Counted from the first letter of the stretch, positions 44,470-54,563 are shown. The stretch is 64,000 nt of DNA from Blautia sp. Marseille-P3087 (GCF_900120195.1 NZ_LT635539.1:2088677-2152676), one strand, 5' to 3'. Notes: generated by a model from the letters alone, not told the origin. Translations and numbers: made by a program.

Positions 44470-46909
44470 ATATATCGACAATAACCTTGTCTGGAATAAG
44501 GACAATGAGGTGTTCGCCTACTATGAGCTGATACCGTACAATTATTCATTCTTATCCCCAGAACAGAAATACCTTGTGCATGACAGCTTCCGTCAGCTTA
44601 TCGCACAGTCCCGTGAGGGAAAGATTCATGCGTTGCAGATTGCAACTGAAAGTTCAATCCGAAGCATACAGGAACAGTCAAAGAAGCTGGTCACTGGAAA
44701 GCTCCGTGAGGTAGCAATCCAAAAGATAGACGACCAGACCGAAGCCCTTGTATCCATGATAGGCGACAATCAAGTAGATTACCGTTTCTTTCTGGGATTC
44801 AAGCTCATGGTCACAGAGGACGAAGTCAATCTGAAGAACATCAAAAAATCGGTATTTCTGACATTCCGTGAGTTTTTGAATGAGGTAAGGCATACGCTGA
44901 TGAACGACTTTGTTTCTATGAGCAATGATGAAATCAACCGTTATGTGAAGATGGAGAAATTACTGGAAAACAAAATCTCCCGTAGGTTCAAAATCCGCCG
45001 ACTGGAAGCCAAAGACTTTGCGTATCTGATGGAACACCTCTACGGCAGGGACGGGATAGCCTATGAAGATTATGAGTATCCTCTGCCAAAAAGAAAATTA
45101 AAAAGGGAAACACTGATTAAGTATTATGACCTTATCCGTCCTACCCGTTGTGTGGTGGAAGAAAGCCAGCGATATTTGCGTCTGGAACATGAGGACAGCG
45201 AAAGCTATGTATCCTACTTTACGGTCAATGCCATTGTCGGGGAGCTGGACTTCCCATCATCGGAAATCTTTTATTTCCAGCAACAGCAGTTCACATTCCC
45301 TGTGGATACGTCTATGAATGTTGAGATTGTCGGGAATAAGAAAGCCTTAACCACTGTCCGTAACAAGAAAAAGGAATTAAAGGACTTGGATAATCACGCC
45401 TATCAAGCCGGAAACGAAACAAGTTCAAATGTGGTGGAAGCCTTGGACAGTGTCGATGAACTGGAAACAGATTTAGACCAGAGCAAGGAAAGTATGTACA
45501 AGTTAAGTTACGTCATACGGGTATCTGCACCCGATCTTGACGAACTGAAACGCCGTTGTGATGAAGTCAAGGACTTTTACGATGATTTGAACGTGAAGCT
45601 GGTACGTCCTGCCGGAGATATGATGGGACTGCATGGAGAGTTTCTTCCCGCCAGCAGGCGTTATATCAATGATTATATCCAGTATGTGAAATCCGATTTT
45701 TTAGCCGGACTTGGCTTCGGTGCTACCCAGATGTTGGGCGAAAATACAGGAATCTATATCGGATATTCCGTGGATACGGGAAGAAATGTCTACCTACAAC
45801 CGTCCCTTGCCAGTCAAGGGGTAAAAGGTACGGTCACAAATGCGTTGGCTTCTGCTTTTGTCGGTTCGCTTGGTGGTGGAAAATCATTCTGTAATAACCT
45901 GCTGGTGTATTATTCCGTCCTGTTCGGTGGACAGGCAGTTATCCTAGACCCGAAAAGTGAGCGTGGGAACTGGAAAGAAACACTGCCGGAGATTGCAGAG
46001 GAAATCAACATTGTAAATCTTACTAGCGACAAGGAAAATGCAGGGCTTCTTGACCCGTTTGTAATTATGAAAGATAAAGAGGACGGAGCTACACTGGCAA
46101 AAGAAATTTTAACATTTTTAACAGGTATCTCAACCCGTGATGGAGACAAGTTCCCTGTGCTTATCAGTGCAATCAGCAAAGTATCAGAAAGTGAACAAAG
46201 AGGATTGCTAAATGTTATCACAGAATTACGGAAAGAAAATACGCCTATTTCAAACCATATCGCAAATCATATTGACAGTTTTACAAATTATGATTTTGCA
46301 CACCTGCTCTTTTCAGACGGAACAGCGAAAAATACTATCAGTCTGGATAACCAGCTCAATATCATACAGGTTGCGGATTTGGTTCTGCCGGATAAAGATA
46401 CTACTTTTGACGAATACACGACCATTGAATTATTATCGGTGGCAATGTTGATTGTAATATCTACCTTTGCCTTAGACTTTATCCATTCAGACCGAAGCAT
46501 TTTTAAGATTGTAGACCTTGATGAAGCATGGGCGTTCTTAAATGTGGCACAGGGCGAAACACTCTCAAATAAGCTGGTGCGTGCTGGTAGAGCCATGAAC
46601 GCCGGAGTTTATTTCGTGACACAATCCTCTGGGGACGTATCGAAAGAAAGTCTGAAAAATAACATCGGTTTAAAGTTTGCGTTCCGCTCCACAGATACCA
46701 ATGAAATCAAACAGACCTTAGAGTTTTTCGGACTGGACAGTGAGGACGAAAACAACCAGAAACGGTTGAGGGATTTGGAGAACGGACAATGCTTAATGCA
46801 GGATTTATACGGGCGTGTCGGCGTGGTACAGATACACCCTGTCTTTGTAGAACTGCTCCATGCCTTTGATACCAGACCGCCGATAAAAAGTGAGGTGGAT
46901 TTGGAATGA
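44456..46909 (+). CDS. VirB4-type conjugation ATPase (TcpF, Tn916 Orf16-like)
   Basis: The 817-residue protein has an N-terminal structural half and a RecA-like C-terminal half with Walker A near residues 469-476 (SLGGGKSF) and Walker B near 685-695 (IVDLDEAW). It energises pilus-free mating-channel assembly in Gram-positive systems. The start overlaps TcpE and the stop overlaps the next gene (ATGA), so the operon is tightly coupled. Confidence 0.95.
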   Translation: MFPIKYIDNNLVWNKDNEVFAYYELIPYNYSFLSPEQKYLVHDSFRQLIAQSREGKIHALQIATESSIRSIQEQSKKLVTGKLREVAIQKIDDQTEALVSMIGDNQVDYRFFLGFKLMVTEDEVNLKNIKKSVFLTFREFLNEVRHTLMNDFVSMSNDEINRYVKMEKLLENKISRRFKIRRLEAKDFAYLMEHLYGRDGIAYEDYEYPLPKRKLKRETLIKYYDLIRPTRCVVEESQRYLRLEHEDSESYVSYFTVNAIVGELDFPSSEIFYFQQQQFTFPVDTSMNVEIVGNKKALTTVRNKKKELKDLDNHAYQAGNETSSNVVEALDSVDELETDLDQSKESMYKLSYVIRVSAPDLDELKRRCDEVKDFYDDLNVKLVRPAGDMMGLHGEFLPASRRYINDYIQYVKSDFLAGLGFGATQMLGENTGIYIGYSVDTGRNVYLQPSLASQGVKGTVTNALASAFVGSLGGGKSFCNNLLVYYSVLFGGQAVILDPKSERGNWKETLPEIAEEINIVNLTSDKENAGLLDPFVIMKDKEDGATLAKEILTFLTGISTRDGDKFPVLISAISKVSESEQRGLLNVITELRKENTPISNHIANHIDSFTNYDFAHLLFSDGTAKNTISLDNQLNIIQVADLVLPDKDTTFDEYTTIELLSVAMLIVISTFALDFIHSDRSIFKIVDLDEAWAFLNVAQGETLSNKLVRAGRAMNAGVYFVTQSSGDVSKESLKNNIGLKFAFRSTDTNEIKQTLEFFGLDSEDENNQKRLRDLENGQCLMQDLYGRVGVVQIHPVFVELLHAFDTRPPIKSEVDLE

Positions 46910-49053
46910 TGAAATCTGTCACAAAAGAAAAGGTATTCCATGTACTGAAACTGGTACTGCTTGCCGTGACCGTCACGCTGGTACTGTTGTCCCTGCTTGG
47001 GACGGTAGCTCATGCGTCTGGACTGGTCGATGATACGGTCAATGCAGACAACCTGTATTCAAAGTATCCGCTTTCCAATTATCAGCTTGATTTCTATGTG
47101 GACAATAGCTGGTCTTGGCTTCCGTGGAACTGGCTGGACGGCATTGGAAAATCGGTGCAGTACGGGCTTTACTGTATCACAAACTTTGTCTGGACAATCA
47201 GCCTGTATCTTAGCAATGCCACAGGGTATGTGGTGCAACAGGCGTATAAGCTGGACTTTATCAATGATATGGCAGACAGTATCGGGAAAAGTATCCAGAC
47301 ACTCGCCGGAGTGACCGAAAACGGATTTTCCAGCAGTGGATTCTATGTGGGATTCCTGCTCATTATCATTTTGATTGTAGGTGTTTATACCGCCTATACA
47401 GGGCTTCTCAAACGGGAAACAAGCAAGGCACTTCACGCCGTTATCAACTTTGTGGTGGTATTTATCGTGTCTGCGTCCTTTATTGCCTACGCTCCCAATT
47501 ATATCCAGAAAATCAATGATTTCAGTTCAGACATCAGCACCGCTTCTCTGGATTTGGGGACAAAAATCATGCTCCCCGATTCACAAAGCAAAGGCAAGGA
47601 CAGTGTAGACCTTATCCGTGACAGCCTGTTTGCGATACAGGTAGAAAAACCGTGGCTGTTATTGCAGTTCGGAAACAGTGATACCGAAGAAATTGGAGCT
47701 GACCGTGTGGAAGCTCTGGTATCTGCCAGCCCATCAGACGAAGATGGAGAAACAAGGGAAAATGTTGTAAAAACAGAGATTGAGGATAACGACAATGACA
47801 ACCTAACGATTCCGCAGGTCGTCAACCGTCTTGGCATGGTGTTCTTCCTGCTCATCTTCAATCTTGGCATTACTATTTTTATCTTTCTGCTTACCGGCAT
47901 GATGTTGTTTTCCCAGATACTTTTTATCATCTATGCCATGTTCCTGCCTGTCAGCTTTTTAATGTCCATGATACCGACCTATGAAAACATGGCGAAACAG
48001 GCAGTTGTCCGTGTGTTCAATGCCATTATGACAAGAGCCGGAATCACACTGATTGTGACTGTGGCATTTTCGATTTCCAGTATGTTCTACAACATTTCCA
48101 CGGATTACCCGTTCTTCATGGTGGCATTTTTGCAGATAATCTGCTTTGCTGGAATCTATATGAAACTCGGAGAACTAATGAGTATGTTCAGCCTGAATGC
48201 CAATGACAGCCAGCAGATAGGTCGCCGGATATTCCGTAGACCGATGGTGTTCATGCGACACAGGGCAAGACGTATGGAACGCCGACTTGCAAGGGCTGTG
48301 GGTACAGGAAGTATGGTCGGAGCTGGTACTGGTGCAGTCGCTGGTTCTGCTTATAATCACTCTCGTTCTACACATAAAAATACGCCAGCCAGACCACAAA
48401 GGAATAATGATATTTCCGTGGGAAGCCGTGTCGGTTCTGCGGTAGGTGCTGTAATGGATACAAAAAATAAAGTCCGTGACAGTGCTTCTTCTCTGAAAGA
48501 AAATGTGAAAGACTTACCGACACAGGCTGGTTATGCTGTCCACTCTGCAAAACAGAAAGCAAAGGATAATGTATCAGATTTTAAGCGTGGCGTTGTGGAA
48601 GAACGGGAAAACCGACAGGAACAGCGTACACAGAAACGCAACCTGCACAGGGAAAATATCTCACAGAAAAAGCAGAAATTACAGAAAGCACAGGAAGCAA
48701 GACAGAATGTTCATGCGAATGGATCAGCGACAGCCGGAGCTACCAGAAGCCATGAACGCCCTGTTGCCACATCTGTTCCAAAACCTGCACAGACCGATAC
48801 AGTCACAAAACCGGATATGAAACGTCCTGCTACTTCCCCTGTGATAAAAAATGCAGAAATCAAGGCTGGAAAAGAAACTGTCCGAACCAACATCAGACAG
48901 GAACAGCAGGTCACACCTGTTGTCAGAACGAATCAGTCAAACGTAGCGGAATCCAGAAGTAATCAAAAGAAAACAACCGTACAGAAACAGGTCAACCAAA
49001 AACAAAATTGTAAGACTGTTACGAAGCAACCAGAGAAAGGACGGAAGAAATGA
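46906..49053 (+). CDS. VirB6-like mobilome membrane protein (TcpH, Tn916 Orf15-like)
   Basis: The 715-residue protein has a signal or anchor helix (10-35), then about six more helices between 85 and 430, then a long polar, basic and glutamine-rich tail. The tail starts at about residue 450 with RRPMVFMRHRARRMERRLARAVG. It corresponds to CD3337/EF1877-type proteins. It forms the inner-membrane channel core and is coupled by overlap to both neighbours. Confidence 0.9.
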   Translation: MMKSVTKEKVFHVLKLVLLAVTVTLVLLSLLGTVAHASGLVDDTVNADNLYSKYPLSNYQLDFYVDNSWSWLPWNWLDGIGKSVQYGLYCITNFVWTISLYLSNATGYVVQQAYKLDFINDMADSIGKSIQTLAGVTENGFSSSGFYVGFLLIIILIVGVYTAYTGLLKRETSKALHAVINFVVVFIVSASFIAYAPNYIQKINDFSSDISTASLDLGTKIMLPDSQSKGKDSVDLIRDSLFAIQVEKPWLLLQFGNSDTEEIGADRVEALVSASPSDEDGETRENVVKTEIEDNDNDNLTIPQVVNRLGMVFFLLIFNLGITIFIFLLTGMMLFSQILFIIYAMFLPVSFLMSMIPTYENMAKQAVVRVFNAIMTRAGITLIVTVAFSISSMFYNISTDYPFFMVAFLQIICFAGIYMKLGELMSMFSLNANDSQQIGRRIFRRPMVFMRHRARRMERRLARAVGTGSMVGAGTGAVAGSAYNHSRSTHKNTPARPQRNNDISVGSRVGSAVGAVMDTKNKVRDSASSLKENVKDLPTQAGYAVHSAKQKAKDNVSDFKRGVVEERENRQEQRTQKRNLHRENISQKKQKLQKAQEARQNVHANGSATAGATRSHERPVATSVPKPAQTDTVTKPDMKRPATSPVIKNAEIKAGKETVRTNIRQEQQVTPVVRTNQSNVAESRSNQKKTTVQKQVNQKQNCKTVTKQPEKGRKK

Positions 49054-50057
49054 GATTAAAGCGTATCCTTATCATAGGTACGATATTCCCAGTCCTTTTC
49101 TCCCTCGTCCTCTTTTTCGGGATACTGATTTCCGGCGAAGATGACGACAGTTCAAACAGCTATTCGCCTGTCTATTCTGGCATGAACCTGTCAGCCGATG
49201 TCCTCAAACATCAGCCGATGGTAGAAAGATACGCCAGAGAAAACGGTATCTCGGAGTATGTGAACGTCCTGCTTGCCATCATACAGGTAGAAAGTGGTGG
49301 TACGGCTACTGATGTCATGCAGTCCAGCGAAAGTCTGGGACTACCGCCAAACTTCTTAAGTACAGAAGAATCCATTAAGCAGGGGTGTAAATATTTTGCG
49401 TCCCTGCTTTCTTCCTGTAAAGCAAAAGGCATGAATGACATTAACGTTATCATACAGTCTTATAACTATGGTGGTGGCTATGCAGACTATGTGGCGAAGA
49501 ACGGGAAAAAGCACAGCTTCAATCTTGCGGAGAATTTCGCAAAGAATAAATCCGGCGGTACAAAAGTGACCTATACGAACCCGATAGCGGTCAGTAAAAA
49601 TGGTGGCTGGCGGTATAACTATGGAAATATGTTCTATGTGGAGCTGGTCAACCAATATCTGACCGTGAAGCAGTTCAGCAACGAAACGGTACAGGCTGTT
49701 ATGAATGAAGCGTTGAAGTATCAAGGCTGGAAGTATGTCTACGGTGGCAGTAACCCGAACACCTCTTTTGACTGTTCTGGTCTTACCCAGTGGTGCTACG
49801 GAAAAGCCGGAATCAGCCTGCCACGAACCGCACAGGCACAATATGACGCAACCCAGCATATCCCATTGTCACAGGCACAGGCTGGCGATTTGGTCTTTTT
49901 CCATTCCACCTACAACACCAGCGACTATGTTACCCATGTAGGAATCTATGTGGGAAACAATCAGATGTATCATGCCGGAAATCCAATCGGCTATACTGAT
50001 TTGACCTCTGCCTACTGGCAACAGCACATCATTTGTGCCGGAAGAATCAAACAATAG
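49050..50057 (+). CDS. Bifunctional lysozyme-like / NlpC/P60 peptidase (Tn916 Orf14-like)
   Basis: The 335-residue protein has an anchor helix (5-28). A lysozyme-like domain follows (E81 in IQVESGG is the likely catalytic acid), and then an NlpC/P60 endopeptidase with C242 (SFDCSGL), H296 (VTHVGIY) and a third residue near H308. It cuts peptidoglycan strands and peptides to let the channel pass the wall, like CwlT of ICEBs1. Confidence 0.94.
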   Translation: MRLKRILIIGTIFPVLFSLVLFFGILISGEDDDSSNSYSPVYSGMNLSADVLKHQPMVERYARENGISEYVNVLLAIIQVESGGTATDVMQSSESLGLPPNFLSTEESIKQGCKYFASLLSSCKAKGMNDINVIIQSYNYGGGYADYVAKNGKKHSFNLAENFAKNKSGGTKVTYTNPIAVSKNGGWRYNYGNMFYVELVNQYLTVKQFSNETVQAVMNEALKYQGWKYVYGGSNPNTSFDCSGLTQWCYGKAGISLPRTAQAQYDATQHIPLSQAQAGDLVFFHSTYNTSDYVTHVGIYVGNNQMYHAGNPIGYTDLTSAYWQQHIICAGRIKQ

Positions 50058-50071
50058 AAAGGACTTGAAAT

Positions 50072-50974
50072 ATGTTTAAGAAGAAAGAACAAACAGAGAA
50101 AGCACCTAAGAATAAGAAAGTGCGTACCATGAAAGTCGGGACACATAAGAAATCTGTCCTGCTGTTGTGGGCGGTGCTTTTAGCAAGCACCAGCTTTGGT
50201 GTGTATAAGAATTTTACCGCTATTGACACCCACACGGTACATGAAAAAGAAATCATTCAGCTAAGATTGAACGATACCAACGGTATTGAAAATTTCGTCA
50301 AGAACTTTGCGAAAGCCTACTACTCATGGGATACAAGCAAGGAAGCCATTGAAGCAAGAACAACGGAAATCAGTAAATACCTTACCAAAGAATTACAGGA
50401 CTTGAACGCTGATACCATCAGAACGGACATACCAACCAGTGTTACGGTTACAAATGTGCTGGTCTGGAATATAAAGCAGTCTGGAACGGACGATTTTACC
50501 GTTGCCTACGAAGTAGATCAGCAGGTAAAAGAGGGAGAACAGACACAGGCAGTTGCAGAAAACTACACCGTGACTGTTCATGTGGATAAGGACGGTGCAA
50601 TGGTCATTACCCAAAATCCTACCCTTGCTCCGGCGGTACAGAAATCAAAGTATGAGCCAAAAGCACAGGAAGCAGATGTCAGTATCAGCTCAGACACAGT
50701 CAAGGACGCTACCGCTTTCTTGGAAACATTCTTCAAACTGTACCCTACCGCTACGGAGAAAGAACTTGCCTACTATGTCAAAGACGGTGTGCTTGCTCCT
50801 GTATCTGGCGATTATGTATTTTCAGAACTGGAAAACCCTGTCTTTACCAAAGATGGCGATAATCTCAAGGTCAGTGTGTCTGTGAAATATCTGGACAACA
50901 AATCGAAAATGACGCAAATTTCACAGTATGAGCTTATGCTTCATAAGAACGACAACTGGAAGATTGTAGAATAA
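50072..50974 (+). CDS. TcpC-like VirB8-type conjugation protein (Tn916 Orf13-like)
   Basis: The 300-residue protein has a lysine-rich cytoplasmic start, one helix (about 30-52), and two external NTF2-like domains with YYSWDTSKEAIEARTTE and FFKLYPTATEKELAYYV. It matches TcpC/Orf13, the scaffold linking membrane and wall parts of the channel. It is the last transfer gene, followed by a terminator. Confidence 0.9.
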   Translation: MFKKKEQTEKAPKNKKVRTMKVGTHKKSVLLLWAVLLASTSFGVYKNFTAIDTHTVHEKEIIQLRLNDTNGIENFVKNFAKAYYSWDTSKEAIEARTTEISKYLTKELQDLNADTIRTDIPTSVTVTNVLVWNIKQSGTDDFTVAYEVDQQVKEGEQTQAVAENYTVTVHVDKDGAMVITQNPTLAPAVQKSKYEPKAQEADVSISSDTVKDATAFLETFFKLYPTATEKELAYYVKDGVLAPVSGDYVFSELENPVFTKDGDNLKVSVSVKYLDNKSKMTQISQYELMLHKNDNWKIVE

Positions 50975-50982
50975 ATATTACA

Positions 50983-51026
50983 GCAGAATAGTATGGAAAG
51001 TTGTTATTTAATCTATACTATTCTGC
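50983..51026 (+). terminator. Terminator of the conjugation operon
   Basis: GCAGAATAGTAT and ATACTATTCTGC form a perfect 12-bp stem with a 20-base loop, starting nine bases past the stop. Confidence 0.75.
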
Positions 51027-51282
51027 AATCTATTATAATATTTTAAGGCAATTTCTAAAGCGATAAATATGTAGAAAAATACATAAGTACTGTGTATAAT
51101 GAAGAAAAAGACAAATCGAAATTTGTAGGAATAGGTATTCAGGAAAATATACAGAAAATCACGCATTTGTGGGGATGATACGAATCGTGTCATACATGTG
51201 AAAGAGCGATTCTTGCGTCATTTTACGCTTTTTGATAAGGTGAAATCGTCGAAAAGACAAACCAATATAGAAAGGACGTATA

Positions 51283-51942
51283 ATGATGAAAAAGAATGGA
51301 AAACAAGTTTTATTTTTAGGAGGTATATTTATTATAGCGTTTGCAATATGGACAGCTTTGATTCAGATGGTAGACGTGCAGCCACTGGGGCAGAATGCAA
51401 CGAATATTGGATTTGCAACATTCAATTGCTGGTTTCATCGTTTAACAAATGTTAATATGACAATTTATACGATTACCGATTGGATGGGTCTGATTCCTTT
51501 AGTTGTATGCCTGATTTTTGCAGGTATTGGACTGGTTCAGTTAATAAAGAGAAGAAGTCTCTTCAAAGTGGATCCCGATATCATTATCCTGGGAGTTTAT
51601 TATGTTATAGTGATACTGGCATACTTCATTTTTGAGATCATCCCAATCAATTACAGACCAATTTTAATCAATGGAATTATGGAGGCTTCTTATCCTTCTT
51701 CAACGACTCTACTGGTATTGTGCGTGATGCCGACTTTGGTTGAACAGATCCAGCGAAGAATGTCATGTTCTACATTGAAAAGAATCATAACGATTCTAGC
51801 AATCGCTTTTTCTGTATTCATGGTTATCGGCAGATTGATTTCCGGAGTACATTGGTTTACGGATATTGTGGGTGGTGTATTGTTAAGTGCCGGATTATTT
51901 ACTGTTTATAAGGCAGTAGTTATGCTAACAATAAAAAAGTGA
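51283..51942 (+). CDS. PAP2-family membrane protein (degenerate)
   Basis: The 219-residue protein has about six helices and PAP2-like motifs: NYRPILING for motif 1, YPSSTT for motif 2 (normally PSGH) and GRLISGVHWFTDIVGG for motif 3. The motif 2 histidine is missing, so activity on lipid phosphates is uncertain. It is cargo in the slot where Tn916 carries tet(M), and is followed 22 bases later by an XRE regulator. Confidence 0.8.
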   Translation: MMKKNGKQVLFLGGIFIIAFAIWTALIQMVDVQPLGQNATNIGFATFNCWFHRLTNVNMTIYTITDWMGLIPLVVCLIFAGIGLVQLIKRRSLFKVDPDIIILGVYYVIVILAYFIFEIIPINYRPILINGIMEASYPSSTTLLVLCVMPTLVEQIQRRMSCSTLKRIITILAIAFSVFMVIGRLISGVHWFTDIVGGVLLSAGLFTVYKAVVMLTIKK

Positions 51943-51964
51943 AATAAAAAAGGAGGTGAAGGAG

Positions 51965-52582
51965 GTGGAATTCCATGAAAAGCTTCAGGAATTAAGAAAG
52001 AGCCGAGGTTTGACACAAGAAGAACTAGCCGAGGCATTATTTGTTTCAAGAACTGCAATTTCAAAATGGGAATCCGGAAGAGGATATCCGAGCATAGATT
52101 CATTAAAGGAAATATCCAGATATTTCTCTGTGTCCATTGATGAGCTGTTATCCGGAGATCAGTTGGTTTTGATTGCTGAAAAAGAAAACAAGTCAAATCT
52201 CAATGGTCTATGTGACTTGTTATTTGGATTTACCGATTTGCTCTCTTTGATGCTTATTTTTCTTCCATTGTATTCCAAACCGGTTGATGGATATATCTAT
52301 TCAGTAAGTCTTATTGAGTATGTAGATAATGAAATTTGGATTCGTATGACATACTGGGGTCTTTTTATCGCATTAACGATTATTGGAATTGTGAATATTT
52401 TAATGGTCAATTTCAAATTTGAAAAGGGAAAAAAGGTGATTACTTTTTTGTCTGTAGGGCTTAGTATTATTACTGTTTTGTATCTGGCGATTGCGAGAGA
52501 ACCATATGCAGTAACAGTGGCTTTTCTGTTGTTACTTATAAAAGAAGGTCTACTTTATAAACGAGCTATGGACGGTCGATAA
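51965..52582 (+). CDS. XRE regulator with C-terminal membrane domain
   Basis: The GTG at 51965 lies eight bases past AGGAGG and gives 205 residues. The N-terminal helix-turn-helix has LRKSRGLTQEELAEALFVSRTAISKWESGRGYPS, and four hydrophobic segments lie in 75-205. This membrane-linked XRE architecture is common in Firmicutes and may relay an envelope signal. It is paired with the PAP2 gene and probably controls it. Confidence 0.85.
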   Translation: MEFHEKLQELRKSRGLTQEELAEALFVSRTAISKWESGRGYPSIDSLKEISRYFSVSIDELLSGDQLVLIAEKENKSNLNGLCDLLFGFTDLLSLMLIFLPLYSKPVDGYIYSVSLIEYVDNEIWIRMTYWGLFIALTIIGIVNILMVNFKFEKGKKVITFLSVGLSIITVLYLAIAREPYAVTVAFLLLLIKEGLLYKRAMDGR

Positions 52583-52708
52583 GGAGTTGAGCCATACAAA
52601 TTCAAGTTTGTAAAAAACTAATGAGTTATATACGAAAGTATTCATTATTTTTAATATTTTGTGGCATTATCGAATGGAAATAAATTTATTCAGAAAGGTT
52701 GTGGTTAG

Positions 52709-52933
52709 ATGTTGGGTATCAAAAAGCGTGATACAAAACAAGTATTTAAAGCGATTGCACATCAACAGGGTGTTTCCGTATCAGAAGTAAAAGAACGTAT
52801 TCAGTCAACCATTGATGAAATGTATTACAGCGATGACCCAGATGTGCAAGCTGAATTTTCAAGTTATTTTGGAAAGAAACGACCTACACCAGAAGAATAC
52901 GTTTATACGATGGCAACAAAAATTAAATACTGA
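52709..52933 (+). CDS. Spo0A C-terminal-like small DNA-binding protein
   Basis: The 74-residue protein reads VFKAIAHQQGVSVSEVKERIQSTIDEMY and PTPEEYVYTMATKIKY, a pattern resembling the DNA-binding C-terminal domain of Spo0A without the receiver domain. It has AGAAAGG upstream and a hairpin terminator downstream, so it is a single-gene unit. It may bind Spo0A-type boxes; that is inference. Confidence 0.65.
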   Translation: MLGIKKRDTKQVFKAIAHQQGVSVSEVKERIQSTIDEMYYSDDPDVQAEFSSYFGKKRPTPEEYVYTMATKIKY

Positions 52934-52960
52934 TTTTATGAAAAATCATCACTTCTTTAA

Positions 52961-52990
52961 CCTGTACATTAACTGTGCAGGTCTTTTTTT
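52961..52990 (+). terminator. Terminator after Spo0A-like gene
   Basis: CCTGTAC and GTGCAGG pair across a 7-base loop, followed by TCTTTTTTT. Confidence 0.8.
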
Positions 52991-53172
52991 GTCTTTTTTT
53001 ATCGAATTGAATAATTTTTACCTTTCTCATCGGCTTATATATTGAGGGCAAATATAAATTTTATCTAAAATAGCGATTATTTTTTCAAATCACTTAGCAA
53101 CTGCCCTGTTTTTTTCTTATATGGAGTGGAAAGAGGGATAGATACAAAACAGCACAGGGAGGAGGTGAGAAC

Positions 53173-53592
53173 GTGAAACCATCTGACTTCCAGAAAACTG
53201 TAATGTGTCGTTTTGATAGTTGTTTAAAAAAAACTGTTTTCGGAGTTGTAAAAGATTACTACAAAGAGTTGAAAAAGAATCAAGCAGAAGCTATCCCCTT
53301 TTGTGAGCTTCCCGACATTATCATAGATAAAGTTGCTATATGGGATACATATAAAACGGATTACACGACTTTCAATATATGTGGACATGACATTTATGTA
53401 TATGACGATGAGCTGGCAAAAGTCATTAAACAATTATCTGACCGTTACCGTGAAAATGTACTTATGTACTATTTCTTGGATATGAGTGATACGGAAATTG
53501 CAAAATTGCAGAATATATCCCGAAGTGGTGTATTTCAAAACCGACACTATGCATTAAAACAAATGAAAAAGTCATTAGAGGAGGGAAATTAG
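53173..53592 (+). CDS. Sigma-70 region 4-like ICE regulator (Orf7-like)
   Basis: The GTG start follows AGGAGGTGAGAAC. The C-terminal third of this 139-residue protein is a region 4 helix-turn-helix (RENVLMYYFLDMSDTEIAKLQNISRSGVFQNRHYALKQMKK). No region 2 is visible. It sits in the Tn916 orf7 position, where such a protein activates transfer or excision genes. It overlaps regulation with the next small gene, four bases downstream. Confidence 0.87.
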   Translation: MKPSDFQKTVMCRFDSCLKKTVFGVVKDYYKELKKNQAEAIPFCELPDIIIDKVAIWDTYKTDYTTFNICGHDIYVYDDELAKVIKQLSDRYRENVLMYYFLDMSDTEIAKLQNISRSGVFQNRHYALKQMKKSLEEGN

Positions 53593-53595
53593 TAT

Positions 53596-53838
53596 TTGAA
53601 ACAAAAACGTTCGTATAAGAAGCCATCATTTTATGTGATTTCATCGGCTATGGACGGCGACAAAATTTCCATTGATAAAATCTTAGATTTCTATGACCCG
53701 TATATATCAAAAAGCTGTATTCGCCCATTATATGATGAATACGGAAATGTATATATCGCTGTGGATATGGAGTTAAAAGGTCGTATCAGAGAAGCCATTA
53801 TGAAAATGATATTGGAATTTGACATAAAAATCGAATAG
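53596..53838 (+). CDS. Small helix-turn-helix ICE protein (Orf8-like)
   Basis: The TTG start at 53596 follows GAGGG with GGAAATTAG. The 80-residue protein has DKISIDKILDFYDPYISKSCIR and ELKGRIREAIMKMILEF, the pattern of Tn916 Orf8. It is coupled to the sigma-like gene and presumably regulates excision. Confidence 0.82.
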   Translation: MKQKRSYKKPSFYVISSAMDGDKISIDKILDFYDPYISKSCIRPLYDEYGNVYIAVDMELKGRIREAIMKMILEFDIKIE

Positions 53839-54341
53839 GTAATATCTGCGGAACGCTTCATATAAGCACTTCCCTCTTTCCTGTTCCGCTTACTTCTTAG
53901 CTTGCCATTTTGTATCAGTCTATTTAACAAAACAGATTGATACAGGCTGACAAGAGCCTAATAGTTCTTTGACAACTGAATAATGCAGACAGATACGTTT
54001 GTGCTTGCAGTGAGCCATCAGAGATTGTACGCCGTGACTTTTCCAATCGGGAGATAGCGATTCATGCAATGATCTGGGAGCGACCGTTGGAAAAGTCGTT
54101 CTGCCATGACCTGCAACACAGGATAATGATACACCCGTATGACACGGTTCAGCCCACAGGAATGGGAATGGTTGAGATACCAGTGGAGCTTGCCAAAGCC
54201 ATTTGTCTGCATATAAAAAGTATTAGCAAAAGTGTTAGCAACGGCAAAAAACATATCCGCAAGAGTTATTGATATGCTATAATGACCTTGTTAAACGTAT
54301 GTATTTTGCTGTTATCACACGGAAAGGAGTTATTATTACTC
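53839..54341. other. Regulatory region upstream of xis
   Basis: About 500 bases with no convincing gene. An 11-bp perfect inverted repeat GACTTTTCCAA/TTGGAAAAGTC lies at 54036-54046 and 54087-54097. Near the end are TATTAGCAAA and GTGTTAGCAA (54221-54241), matching the arm-type repeats at both ICE ends, as expected for an Xis or Int site next to xis. Confidence 0.55.
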
Positions 54342-54542
54342 GTGATAAGTGATACATCAAATACAGAAACTCCCAAAAAGGAGAAAAAGACATATACAGT
54401 AGAGGAAATTGCAGAACAATTATGTGTGAGTAAAAAAGTGGCTTACGCATTGGTTAAAAGTGGACAGTTCGCTTATGTTCGTGCTGGTAGAGCCATACGG
54501 GTATCTAAAGATTCTTTCGATAAATGGTTAAATCAAAATTAA
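54342..54542 (+). CDS. xis: Excisionase
   Basis: The GTG at 54342 gives 66 residues; AAAGGAG lies 12 bases upstream and longer readings are unlikely. It has a MerR/Xis-like winged helix: KTYTVEEIAEQLCVSKKVAYALVKSGQFAYVRAGRAIRVSKDSFDKWL. It precedes the integrase by 21 bases, the usual order, and would bend DNA for excision. Confidence 0.9.
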   Translation: MISDTSNTETPKKEKKTYTVEEIAEQLCVSKKVAYALVKSGQFAYVRAGRAIRVSKDSFDKWLNQN

Positions 54543-54563
54543 CTGTTAAGGAGAGAATATATT

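Noticed and set aside
54018..54272. Small frames on both strands between Orf8-like gene and xis
   Set aside because: They cross the inverted repeat and arm-type sites and have no ribosome site; regulatory DNA is more likely.
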